A stretch of DNA of 64,000 nucleotides, taken from contig SWDT01000046.1 in the NCBI GenBank assembly GCA_009193035.1, positions 248,001 through 312,000 of the forward strand, read 5' to 3'. Both the position numbers and the translations under genes were made by a program. The first letter of the stretch is position 1; each line of letters begins with the position of its first letter. The notes under the pieces were generated by a model. The model saw only the letters and a program-made list of their open reading frames with translations, did not search any database and had not been told where the DNA came from. Source of the stretch: Halicephalobus mephisto (Eukaryota > Nematoda > Chromadorea > Rhabditida > Panagrolaimidae). Positions 51,401 through 62,800 of this stretch are shown here, piece by piece.

Positions 51401-52629
51401 CCCCATCCGAGACCCAGATTGTCGCTCGGAGGAAACTGGGTCCAGACAGAATCTTTTTCTTCCGTTTCAGTTTGGGTCTCGCCGACGACACAATCGTCGT
51501 TGGTCTGGGTCGAGGCCTGGTTCTGATTGCCTTTCCCGAACAACTGGATATAATACTCGTATGAAACCATCGGAACCACTTCAGCTACTTGTTGAACAAC
51601 ATTTTCAAATTTCACAATAGAATGAAAATCAATCAACCAACTAGGTTGATTTCCGTATCCTCGTCGTTCCTGAGCATTTGCGAAATCGATTTTCCTCGTT
51701 GCAGAAGATATTCTTGGAGACCGTTTTTTCGTTTCCTCTTTGACCTGCTGTTGAATTTGACCTCCTCCACTCGCTCGACGATTCTCCATCCTCCTCAATA
51801 AGACACTGTCCGACTTCAGTTCTGCTACAGAAGTCAAATCCGGAGTTATCCCATTTTCAATTTTTTCTTCCTTATTAATTTTCGTAACATTTCTCGAAGG
51901 AACGGCCGATTCTCCCTCAGAGTCTTCTTCAAAGTCGTCTTCATACTCTTCAAAATCATCCTAAATAAATATCCACATCAATATATAAATACAGATCATA
52001 TAATACATACATCTATCGACCTATATTACACACCATATGTATCTATAAGTACATATTGCATATAATACATATAATACATGTATATGTAGATATATATAGA
52101 TACGTATCATATATAATATGTATATATAAATATATATCATATAATACATGTATATGTAGATATATAAATACGTATCATATATAATATGTATATATAAATA
52201 TATATCATATATAATATATGTATTTACCGACGTATATTACACACAATATGTATCTATTGATGTATTTTATGTACAATATGTGTATCTGTCGATATGTGTT
52301 ATATATAATAAAGTTCTTACCTCATAATGATATTCTTCAACAGAATCAACAATAGGGACGGTTCGTTTGGGTGAATCAGATCTATGTGTCTCTTTTTGAG
52401 GCTTTTTGTCGTTTTTCGTAGTTGTTTTATCGTCTTTTTTATCCTTGGTTTTTGACTTGCTTCTGTGCTTCGAAGTCGGAGTTCCGTTTTTCTCCTTGCT
52501 CTTGGATCGACTGAAACAGGAAAATTAACAACGTTAAAAAGTAAAAACTTACTGTTTACTGTCATCTTTACTTTTGGAATCTTTGGTTTTGTGTTTCTTT
52601 GATTTTTGTTTATCAGAAACCCCAGACAT
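48410..52629 (-). CDS. wdr-60: Dynein-2 intermediate chain WDR60 (DYNC2I1) homolog
   Basis: Intermediate chain of the retrograde intraflagellar-transport motor in cilia. Exons 52553-52629, 52321-52510, 51162-51960, 50557-50783, 49715-50296, 49078-49196 and 48410-48683 give 755 residues. The N-terminus is Lys/Ser-rich (KQKSKKHKTKDSKSKDDSK), then an acidic patch (EDDFEEYEDDFEED) and a conserved RKIDFANAQERRGYGNQ block, then two TQT sites (ASTQTNDD, GETQTETE) of the kind bound by LC8 light chain. A C-terminal WD40 propeller follows (VCAGLVDGSCVAYDM, GNISIYRL, ERILIWDIATGKSPLHVCEI). The stop is 14 bases from the stop of the convergent NHR gene. The symbol follows the human name; the WD40/dynein-IC class is firm. 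Confidence 0.82.
48685..49030. repeat. Intronic AT-rich tandem repeats
   Basis: Units of ACTAAAAATTAAAAATTTTT plus AATCCAAAATTAAATAA, then AAATCGAAAAATATTGAA units, in the last intron of the WDR60 gene. Confidence 0.7.
50300..50550. repeat. ATCGATATAAAA-type satellite in intron
   Basis: Irregular repeats of ATAATCATCGATATAAAAAA and AATAAATATTCATATAAAAA fill the intron between WDR60 exons 4 and 5. Confidence 0.8.
50840..51050 (-). repeat. Two direct copies of dispersed repeat family B, inverted orientation
   Basis: Both copies read TTTTTGAATTCCCGCG then GAGGACTTTATGAAAATGGA then a GGCAAA end (about 50845 and 50982). They lie in WDR60 intron 3. Confidence 0.8.
52010..52318. repeat. ATATAC/ATGTAT microsatellite-like block
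   Basis: About 300 bases of TATATATCATATAATACATG-type repeats with alternating purine and pyrimidine fill WDR60 intron 2. Confidence 0.9.
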
Positions 52630-52936
52630 AGACACTATCCGAGTTCAGAAATTCGGGAAAATGTCAGCATTTTCTTCCGATTCTGGGTGTTGCTTAGCAA
52701 CACAAGTACACTAAAAAATTGAATACTTAATTTTGTGAATTTTCTTCATTTTTGGGTTTTATAGTTGGTTATTCATATATTGAAAATTTTGGAATTTATT
52801 CCCTTATGAAAGGCCAGTTAAAACTCGGACTGATCTTTTGACCATTTTTCTCAAAGGGAAAATCCAACCTTCATTGAAAAAATTTTTCCTTTGTAGTGAC
52901 TTTTTTGATTATTTTTGGATTTGTAACTTTATTGAA
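52630..52936. promoter_or_regulatory. Shared promoter between wdr-60 and tmem-147
   Basis: The two genes diverge with 307 bases between start codons. GGTGTTGCTTAGCAACACAAG (52686-52706) includes the inverted repeat GTTGCTTAGCAAC, which resembles the RFX X-box (GTTNCCATRGNAAC) that drives worm ciliary genes. It lies about 60 bases upstream of the WDR60 start, in keeping with a ciliary gene. Motif match by eye; function inferred. Confidence 0.55.
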
Positions 52937-53739
52937 ATGACATTTTTCCACTTTGTCAACTGTGCTGCTTTGGCATACAGTCCTTACTTCATCGTCTACA
53001 AGTATTCTGGAGTAAGTGAATACTGTAGCATCTGGAGATGTCTTCGGGCTTCAGGCATCTACATAATCACCCAATTCATCAAAATGCTCATTTTGGCTAC
53101 TTGTTTTCCTGATCTCGAGACAGATGAATATAACGGTTTGTTGGTAAGTATAAAATTTGCATAATTTAGATGAAATTCATATATGAAATCACTTCAGGAC
53201 TTCTTTAAATCCATTGTCGATGGCGTAGATGCTTTTGGCATTCATTCTGCTGTTACTTATTTCCTCACCGGTCGTGGAGAATATCGAGTGTTTGCCGCTG
53301 GATTCGGATTCGCCATAGCCCACTCCATTGCTGCTTACGGAGCTTCCTTCATAGGAGTAGCTCGAGCAACTGCCTTCCATCCGATGTATTTGCAGCTCGC
53401 TGTGGAAGCAGGATTCGATTTGTTCTTCTATGTGGCTTTTGCTGCTATCATTTGGCTCCACGGACGTAATGATTTTTCTCCGAGATATCGATCTTTCTTT
53501 TTGTTTTTCACATCAGTCGGAATCCTGAGAACCTTTATTTTCAAGTAAGTGTATTCTGGATCATAGGAGTATGTCCTTGTTAATCCTTTTTCAGCACTCT
53601 CTATCACAGCTTCATGATCCAATCCTGGGTGCTCGTTCTGGCCAAATTCGTCTTCACAATTATGTATTCCGGTGCCGCCACGTATGCTTATTCATTGTTT
53701 AGATCTCACATAGCGTTGGGCCATATCAAGCAGAATTAG
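52937..53739 (+). CDS. tmem-147: Transmembrane protein 147 (TMEM147) homolog
   Basis: ER membrane protein that associates with the Sec61 translocon and the Nicalin-NOMO complex in animals. Exons 52937-53143, 53198-53544 and 53595-53739 give 232 residues (human about 224). Start MTFFHFVNCAALAYSPYFIV and YSGVSEYCSIWRCLRASGIY match the human N-terminus block by block; KMLILATCFPDLE and the GRGEYRV segment are also conserved. Multiple membrane helices are visible. The calpain-7 gene starts 167 bases downstream on the same strand. Confidence 0.93.
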
Positions 53740-53905
53740 GACAAATGCCACTCAATTTCCAAATCTAATCTTAGCTAATAATTTGTTGGTCTTTGTTGTT
53801 GATAATTATTTTATAAAGTACTGCTAGAATTACTCCGATGGTGTTAATGTGTATTGGTGCACGTAGTTACTTTTGGTTTTTGCACAGTGTTTAACCACAT
53901 TTAAG

Positions 53906-56635
53906 ATGGATCAACGGCTTTCGGAACATGAGGTCAAGGTACTAATGGCGACTTCTAAGATCAATAAAAACACCTACATGCCTTTCATCCCGGCTGACTT
54001 GAATGAACCGATGATATATGCCAATCGTTTCACTGATCCAGAAACACGTTCGATGAAGCTTGCTCCGAAACAAAAAGCTGCTTTTGTGGCCTTTAAGAGA
54101 GCTTCTGAGATAATGGATAGTCCTCAGATTATCGTAGATTTGGATTGTGCTCATTTGAGACAAACCGTGGTTTCTGACTGTTCTTTCGTGTCTTCTTGTG
54201 CTGTAGCTGCCCAATATGAAAAAAAATTCAACAAAGCTCTAATTTCAAGGTAGAATTAATTTTCAATGTTTAATTTATGGTTTTGTTTCAGTATAATCTA
54301 TCCTCAGAAAAATGGAAAACCGATTTACAACCCCTACGGCAAGTACATGGTTAAGTTGATAATGAACGGCGTCACACGGAAGGTCGTCATTGATGATTAC
54401 TTGCCATTTGGAAGAACTCAACTTTTGTGTTCTTACAGTAATATTCAGAATGAATTATGGGTGTCACTTCTGGAGAAGGCTTACATGAAAATGATGGGAG
54501 GATATGATTTTCCAGGATCTAACTCGAATACGGATCTTCATGCTTTGACGGGCTGGATTCCGGAAAGATTAACCTTGACTGATAAAGACGAATTTAATGA
54601 TAGTAATTCTATCCAACATTTTAACAGACTGATGGAACGATTTCATAACGGTCATTGTTTAATTACTGCTGTTACGGGAAAAATGACCGATGCGGAAGAA
54701 AACAGAACTGGTCTTATTGATTCTCATTGTTATGCAGTTATTGATATGAGGAAAATAGGAGAACTTAGATTACTGAAACTAAAAAATCCTTGGTGTCATA
54801 TTCGTTGGAAAGGAAATTTTTCTGTTAATGATAAAAGTAATTGGACTCCACAACTTCGAACAGCTCTGAATTTTGATCCTCAATCAGCCGCTGCTAAGGA
54901 CGATGGAGTCTTCTGGATTGATTATAAATCATTTATCCATTTTTTCGGAGTGATCTACATGAATTGGGATCCTAAACTTTTTCGGTTTGATTATGAACTT
55001 CATGAGTAAGTTGTAAAATTAAAATTACTGTATATTTGTAAATTTATTTAGTCTATGGCATGCTGGACAAGGACCTATTCGAGATCTGTTTTCGTGTTCG
55101 AATAATCCACAGTATTACTTGGAAGTCAACAATCAACTCGAGAAAGCTGCTGTTTGGATCCTTCTTACTCGACATATTACTGAAATAGATGATTTTGCGA
55201 ACAATAAAGAATACATTGCTCTGAACATCTACGAAGGTGGAGAGAAAATTTACATTCCATGTAAGTTGGGCTTTAGACTGATTTTTGAATGGAAAATTTC
55301 AATCAGGTTCCAAAAGATCCAATCGGCTGAGACGGAATGACATAGTTAATGTTGCTCTTTGATATGAATTAGATCAATTTCTTTATCTCGGAAGATTATA
55401 GAAAATGCATCTAGAGGATGATATTAAAGTTGTTAGGATAGAAAACAGAAGTAGGTTAATAATCGTCACTAACAAAATACAAATAACAATTATTATATAA
55501 CTTTCATAAAAAACCGAGGGTCTTACTTATGCCCTACAGTATTTCATGCTCCTTGATATTCAGACTGTCGTTTCAGGTCCTCTAATACGGTTTCTGTCCC
55601 ATCAAAGGTATTAATAAAATTTGTAATACCTCGCTCTGTCCTTGATGGGATTGATTGATTCAGGTGTCATTCTATAGTTAAAAATCTAGTCATTTTAATT
55701 AACAGAACCCTATTTTACTAATTCTATTACCAATTATTTTCTTTAACTCGATTACGAAATAATTTTCAAAATGGTTTTTCATATATCAAATTTAACTTTT
55801 TCGATGTAATATTGTACATAATTCGAATCAGGACTTCAAGTTCTGTCGAAAATTATTATTTTTGAAATTGATCTTTGAGGTTTTAGGAATTTCGTCACTA
55901 AATTTATTGACCTTTTAGTTTTCGAAGAACCTATTCTGAACGGTGTTCGTATCAACAGCAACCATTTCCTTGCCAAGTTGACACTTACGAAAAAAGACAT
56001 ACATAAATTTTCTCTTGTTGTTGTTCAAGTAAGTTATTTTTGTTTAAATTATTTCATAACTTGTTTACTTCAGTACGAAAAAAGCACCACAATTTACTAT
56101 ACATTAAAAGTATTTTCTGTTAATCCCTTCATATTTCGAAAGATGACCAATCCGTACATTTATCAGAAAAAAGTAAGTCTGAATTTTGTAGTTTTGTTAT
56201 GTATTCGGTGATTACAGGAAAAAGGAGAATGGAAAGGCAAAACTGCTGGAGGATGTGGAAAATATAATCAAGAAACTGTCAAGTATTGTTATTTTATTTT
56301 AAATGGAAAATATTCACGTGATTTTCAGGGATAATCCAATCTATCATGTTACATTAAATCCTGACAGTGATGATCACGGTCTTGTTGTTGTTCTGCTGGC
56401 TCCACGTGATTACAGTATTGGAATGGATTTTTTTCAAGTTTCTTCTGTTCGCGGTAAAACATATAGTTCAAAAAATTCAGGTGATTATCGAAAAGGCACG
56501 ACAATGATCCGATTGAATCACTTGCCTGCAGGTACATACGGTATTAGACCGATGACTTATCGTCCTGGAGTTGAAGGTCCATTTTTTCTGAACTTTGAAT
56601 GTACCAGTGAACCTTGCGTTAAACGTGTCCAATAA
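53906..56635 (+). CDS. Calpain-7 (PalB-type cysteine protease) lacking MIT domains
   Basis: Calpain-family Cys protease. Exons 53906-54249, 54292-55005, 55052-55260, 55919-56028, 56074-56172, 56218-56282 and 56329-56635 give 615 residues. Catalytic triad: Cys in [15 protein letters not shown], His in [13 protein letters not shown], Asn in [34 protein letters not shown] and [20 protein letters not shown] are nearly identical to human CAPN7. Two C2-like domains follow ([33 protein letters not shown]...GPFFLNFE). Human CAPN7 has two N-terminal MIT domains that bind ESCRT-III; here the protein starts at [16 protein letters not shown], just after where they should be, and TMEM147 ends only 167 bases upstream. 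Possible operon: a TTTTTGCACAG acceptor lies about 20 bases before the ATG. Confidence 0.9.
55493..55600 (+). repeat. Copy of dispersed repeat family A
   Basis: CTTATGCCCTACAGTAT and TTGATATTCAGACTG followed by TTTCAGGTCCTCTAAT match the units at 18121-18446 and, inverted, at 4.1 kb. It lies in the large calpain intron (55261-55918). Confidence 0.75.
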
Positions 56636-56855
56636 TGCCTTAAAATTGCTTTATTCGGGTTTTTTGTTAAATTTATTGGTTAAAATTTTAAACAATTATG
56701 CACATGATTATAAATTCTAAAATATGGACTCTAACCGTCAAATTGCACGACGTAACCATATTTGTTAAAAATAATTTCAGCAATGGATAACCTGTATAGT
56801 ATGTTCGAAGGCTTGAGATAATGTTAACTTGCACAAATAACAGGATACTGTATAA

Positions 56856-57992
56856 TTAACAAATTTTTCTTATAAGTTGAACGATTTTTCTAGGAGCAGT
56901 ATCGTTTTTTGGATGTGGCGAACGATCGATAACATCGAAACAGTTTTTAGATTTAATGAGATCTAACATTGTTGCCATGTTACCATCACAAGTATTGTAA
57001 TGAGTACGACCAGAAAAAATTCTAAAATAAAAAAATTAATTTTTATTTTTAAATATAAAACTTACATTATTCCATTTTCAACAAGTGCAAAATCAAGAAG
57101 ATCATGAATTTCTTCAAAATATTCTTGTTTTGTATTGACTAATTCTGGTGCTAGTATGACATCGTATTTTTTGTTGATAATCGCTTTTTTGAGATCATCG
57201 ACATCTCCTATGATGTAATTAACGCCAGTCCGGATATTGTTTCTACGTAAAGTCGGCTTTATGTAATCGTTTACTGTAATGGGATTCTGAAAAAAATTTG
57301 TGATAAATTTTCAAGGATTACTGTAGTAAAAATTTAAAAAATTAATATTTAATTATTAAATTTCGAAAGTGGATAAAGGATTTCAGGTCTTAATCCAGAA
57401 GTTTCTAAATCCATCTAAATAGAATCTATTTTAGAAACTTCGAAATAATTTACTATATTATGGAAATTTAAAAAAATAAAAAATAATTGTTATTTTAAAT
57501 TTTTTTACAATAATATAGAAAAAATAAAAAAATAATTGTTATTTTAAATTTTTTTACAATAATATAAAAAAAATTAAAAATAATTGTTATTTTTGATTTT
57601 TTACAATAATATAAAAAAGTACTTACAGAACTGTAAATAGTGACGGTTTTTGCACCGTGTTCCATTGCGTAAACGGAAGGTAATCCGCTTGTGAAACCGA
57701 CTTCAAGAATACTTTTCCCCGAAAAAAGTTCTGTTTCCATTTCGATTTCGACAAGATTATCAATTGCTTGACACATCTCACCGACACCGATCCATTTATC
57801 CAGTTCATCATTTACATCTCCGAAAAGTAAACGTTTTTCTTGAGCAAGCATTATGACTTGTTGATGTTCGTTGTTGTTTTCTTGATCAAGGACAATTGGG
57901 GCCACATAACGGAGAACTCTGCCGGAATCCATGTGGAGTTCGTTCGTGGCAGAAGTGATTTTCGAAGGAGAAGCAACTTTAATGACAACCAT
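56856..57992 (-). CDS. Class I SAM methyltransferase-like protein (METTL18/METTL21-like)
   Basis: Three exons, 57627-57992, about 57066-57287 and 56856-57022, encode about 250 residues. Motif I is SILEVGFTSGLPSVYAMEHG, like the ILDLGCGSGL of protein methyltransferases but with Phe-Thr in the glycine loop. After it come NPITVNDYIKPTLRRN and DVILAPELVNTKQEYFEE, matching the usual post-I and motif IV positions. The N-terminal part (MVVIKVASPSK...VLRYVAPIVL) is compatible with the METTL18 histidine-methyltransferase group. The substrate cannot be assigned and activity could be weak because of the altered loop. Splice borders of exons 2-3 may be one base off. Confidence 0.6.
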
Positions 57993-58576
57993 TTTTGAAG
58001 TTTTTGGGTTTATAAAGTATGTTTTTTAAGTTCTAAAAAATTAAAAATTTCATTTTAAAAATGAATAACTTCCACGAAAATAAGTAGTTGAATTGTTTCG
58101 AGGGCAAGGAGTTTTGTTTTGATCGCTTTGGAGCTATTCCAAAAAAAAATAACAGGATGGACCGCCTTCCTGTTTGCAGGAAAACATCGAAGATCTTTAA
58201 CTTTTTCAACCAGAAAAATGATAAACAAATTTTAACTTTTTTGATAATTCCATATATGAATCTTAAAAGTTCAAAAATTCTTCAATTATATACAAATTCG
58301 AAAAGATAAAATTGTTTTCAATTCTTCAAATAACACAATTTTGAAATCTTCATATTAGGAAATTTCAGAAGTAAATATTTTTGAAATATTTTTTAAAAAA
58401 TAGTTAAATGTTGAAATTCCTAGAGACCACGGAAAATGATGAAGGGACGAGAGAACTGGTCTTTTTAAAGAAAACCAAATGTAGGCGTGGAGAGTCGAGA
58501 GAAAAGAAAGAAACGGAGAAACTAGTGGAATGTTCTAGAAGAGAAAAACTGACATTTCAGTGCTATTTCGCTGGAA

Positions 58577-58771
58577 ATGTGGGGCGTAGTTCCGACCCGT
58601 CCCGGTCCCTTGGTAATCGCGGTCATTTGCACGCCAGAGGGCGATAAAACCGACCGAACATTTGTGCACAAATTTGTTTGTGCTGCATTCGTGGCAGAGC
58701 GGTGCACAAATTTAACTTTTAGAAATCAAAATAGGGGTCAAATTTATCAGAAAAAAATTTTTTCAATATAG
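58577..58771 (+). CDS. Hypothetical 64-residue protein
   Basis: ORF starts MWGVVPTRPGPLVIAVICTP and continues EGDKTDRTFVHKFVCAAFVA before running into AT-rich sequence. An ACATTTCAG acceptor lies 17 bases before the ATG, and local GC is raised over 58560-58710. It could instead be an internal exon of an unseen gene or a remnant. The minus strand is also open here. No family recognised. Confidence 0.3.
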   Translation: MWGVVPTRPGPLVIAVICTPEGDKTDRTFVHKFVCAAFVAERCTNLTFRNQNRGQIYQKKIFSI

Positions 58772-59866
58772 TCAAATATTACCAAAATAAATAAAATTAA
58801 AAAAATAATTTTAGGTAAATTCAAGTTTTAAAATTAAAAAAATAACTATAAATATGATTGAATTTTATTTTTGAATCAAAAACTAAAAAAATAATTTTTG
58901 AAAAATTATAATTTTATTTTTACAGTATGCTAGAAAATAAAAAAATAATTATAAGATTTAGGTTTTAAAAAATCAAAAATTAAATAAAAATAATTTTGCT
59001 AAATTATAGAATTTTATACTTACAGTATACCAAAAAATAAAAAATAATTATAAGATTTAAATTTTAAAAAATCAAAAATTAAATTTAAAAAAATAATTTT
59101 GCTAAATTATAGAATTTAATTGTTACAGTACACCAGAAAATTAAAAAAGTAAAAATTAAATTTAAAAAATCGTAAAAATGATGGAATTTTGTTTTTAAAA
59201 TATATTAAAAAACGATAAAAATGAAAAATGGATACAAATTTATATTTTAAAAAACGATATATCAATTTTCTATAAAAATCAGACCGGAAGCTAAATCCAT
59301 GGAAAGCAATTTTTTTGACGTAATTGAGTTTTATTTTCACATCGAACAACTGACAATGTCCTTCGGTTAAATACTTGGTTTCTTGGTAGTACTTTATTGA
59401 ATGGTATCTGACAAACCTGATTCATTGAATGATCGACGATTCTAATTTGAGAAATTCGTCTATTATTAGGTTTTTCGGACTATTTCGTAAAATTAGACAT
59501 TTTATTTTTGACAAATTGTGAATCAACAGCTGCTTCACGTGAAGCTCGGTCAAAAAAGCATATGAAAGTTTCAAGTTGAATTTATTTTTAGTTTTTTAAC
59601 GAAAATTTTCGATAAGAAATCTTTAAAGATTTTTCACAACGTACGTGATTGATGATAGTCGACGATAAAATTGCTCTTTTTCGTTTTCCTTAATTGGACG
59701 TTTGATCAAAACTTTATTATTTCAATTTTATGTACAATTATGATAAATGTAATGAAAAAACTATGGCAGGCGGGAGGGCAGGACAAATATGGCATGTAAT
59801 TTCCATTAGACTTCGAACAATAAATTAAACAAATTCAATAATATATTTTTTAATTTTTTCTATTAT
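58772..59866. other. AT-rich intergenic DNA
   Basis: 58790-59350 consists of repeated AAAAATAATTTT and TTACAGTATACCA units (about 90-bp period, about four copies). 59350-59866 holds the likely 3' UTR of the minus-strand VWA gene. No gene seen. Confidence 0.55.
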
Positions 59867-62800
59867 CTATATAAGCCAACGAAGTGCTTTTCTGACCATT
59901 GCTGGCATTGACGACCATTCGAAAGAAAGTTCTTTATCGTCACCAGTTTTAATCGTCGCCTGAAAAAATATTTTTTAAATTATTAAAATTTATTTTTTAA
60001 TATTTAAAAAATACCTTATATTTTCGATGACCTTTTTCATCTGTTGAACTGGTTGAATCAATATTTTTACTATTTGCATGTAAATATCTCGCTAGCAATT
60101 CTGTAATTCTGTCAAAACTGCCGGCAACATTTATGCAAATTTTCGGATCTGCAGGATCGCGCATCATTCCATGTGGACAAGCGCAGTAAAAGTCCCCAGG
60201 AGTATTAACACAGCCATGAGAACATCCACCGTTTTGTTGTTGACATTCATTCACATCTGAAATTAGAATTTTCAAAACTTCATTAAGTACTAATATGAAC
60301 TTACCGATACACATCTGTCTAAGCAAATAGTAACCGCTAGGACAACGACCACCGTGAGCCTTGACGGAACAAGGACATTCGCCTTCTGTAGCAGGCGGAA
60401 GAGTGGCCACTGGACGGAATGAGTTAATTTTCTGTTGATTGCAAGAAGATTGAATAACAGCATTACCGTCGTCAGAACAGATACATTGACAAGGAGATGT
60501 TTCCTGATCTTGGTCCCAAGGTTCATAATCTGGAGGAGGAGTGCTTTCTGAAATATTTTTACTTTCATTTCTTAAATATAGTAAAACCTACCTTTATTTA
60601 GCGTAATACTGTCGCAATTGTCATCACTGATAACTGCACTGTTATTTGCAGCAGAAGAGCTGGTAATAACGCAAACTTTGTAATCAGAATCTGTCGGAAG
60701 ACTGTCGATGATTTTTCCAAAGCTATCTCTGCATCTAGCAGGTACTCGCTGCCATTTGGAAATAGGAAGTGAAGAATCTGGGGTGTACAGAATAACGTAA
60801 TCCTAAAATTGAAGTCATATAAAATCATTAATCAGTTATTACCGCTTTGTTATTCGTGCAACAAGTCCAAGTGACAGAGAACGAAGTTGGAGAAACTGGA
60901 ATGACATTGATGTTGGAAGGTTCTTGAGAAACAGGAGCGCCTAAATATATATCAGTTAGGTTGGTTTTTTATATATAAATTATTTTAATTTTTCATATAT
61001 GAATTACTTTAATTTTTTATATATGAATTGCTTTAAATTTTTATATATGAATTACTGTAATTTTTACCTGTTGTTTTCAGTTTAGGTCTTCTGGTGGTTA
61101 CAGTTGTCGTCTTCGGTTCTGGAGTGGAACTAACTGCTTCACAAATAGCAAAGGAGAACCAGCTGTTGAAAAGTTCGTCGCCACTAGTCCAATCCGAGAA
61201 GTGAATAACACTAAAGAACACAATTATTTTTATATCTTATACTTCTTCCTCACCGTGTTGGACTGTTGCCAGAAATTTGTTTCAACGAATCTGATGTTGG
61301 TTCACGAATAGAGATAGACAAAATATTATGATAATATTCGTCATGAGCAATTTCAGCAGCTGGTAATGGGTCGTCACTACTAGTTCCGTCTGAACTGACA
61401 ACAACGATGATCTTGTTAACTCCGTCGACCTCATGATGTTTCGCAAGTTCTACCGCCGTATCAATACCCATTCCCATTTTGGGAGATACCTCGTCATTAC
61501 TGAAAATTAAATTTCGTAAAAAACAATTTTAATTAAACTTACGAATTCTGCAGCAATTCAGAAGTGAAAGAAGAAAATTCACCAATAGAAAGACCCGATT
61601 TTTTAATAGAAATATCACTACTATCAACGGTAACAAGATTAAGTGACATTCGTTCAGAAGACAACCCAAATCTGTCTTCCAAGAATTCTGAGATCATTGT
61701 TAAGACACGACGGAAGTCCTAAAGTGGGAGTTTACACAATTCATTAATGAAAACCTACCTCTGGGACAGATCTGGCAGTAACATCGACGACAACAGAAAG
61801 GAGATATGGACGTAAATATCCATCTTTGCAGAGGGGCATTGGTCTGATTGCCCTGGTTGTTCGACGAGAAGTATCGTCGAGATATGACGGAGTTACACCG
61901 ATGGGTCTGTAAAGGATTATTTATGTGAAAATGAAAAATTTTAAATCATACAGAGAATCAGGAGAGACAGCACCGACATCACGTTTCGTTGTTGACCAGC
62001 TGGGTTCGGTTCCTTCGATATATCCAGCAGCAGGAGTGATGTGACCACAAAGAGATTGACGGATGAAAACAAGTTTATCACCAGAAAGATCATCGATAGA
62101 GTTGATTTTGAGTAGACGTTCATTAGCATGTTCTTGTCCAACAAGTCGAGCAAGTGATCCATAACGTTCAGGACTTGGATTAACTGCAATGGCAAAGATT
62201 TGAATTCCATAAAGTTCACGTAAATCTTGTGCGGCAAGAGCAGCATTTCCACGGTTATTTCCATTAGTAATTAAAACAATAACTTTCGACGCATCTTCAC
62301 GTCCATGAAGCACGAATTGTTGTCTTGCTGCATCTAGAGATTTCAAAGCAATAGCTACACCGCTGATTCTGTCGCTTTTGGTGATCTTCTCAAGTAGTTC
62401 AATTTTATCTTCATAATGTCCGAGAGCTACAGGAACGCTGACTTTGTCTCTGAAAAAATTCAAAAATCATTTTTAAATAAATAATTTGACTTACGTGTAA
62501 ACAATGAAACCAACTCGGACGACATCTGGAGCCAAATCAAAGGACTCATCGGCTAAAACACCGATACTTTCCTTCGAATGATTGAATGCAACATCGTCGA
62601 AAGTCGAAGAATCCACAACAAATATAACGTCGACTGGATATTCAATTCTATCGCAAACACGAGAAGTTTTCGGTCCAGGTACGGTAGTTTTTCGTGCAGG
62701 CCATGTTGATCCTAGATTTACTTGATCAGCACTGGGAACGGCCTAAATATTTAAAATTAATTAAATAGTTTCGACATAATCACTTACAGCACAAATTCCG

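Noticed and set aside
58522..58707. Minus-strand 61-residue ORF (MHRSATNAAQTN...)
   Set aside because: Overlaps a plus-strand ORF that has a better start and an upstream acceptor; neither is strong.
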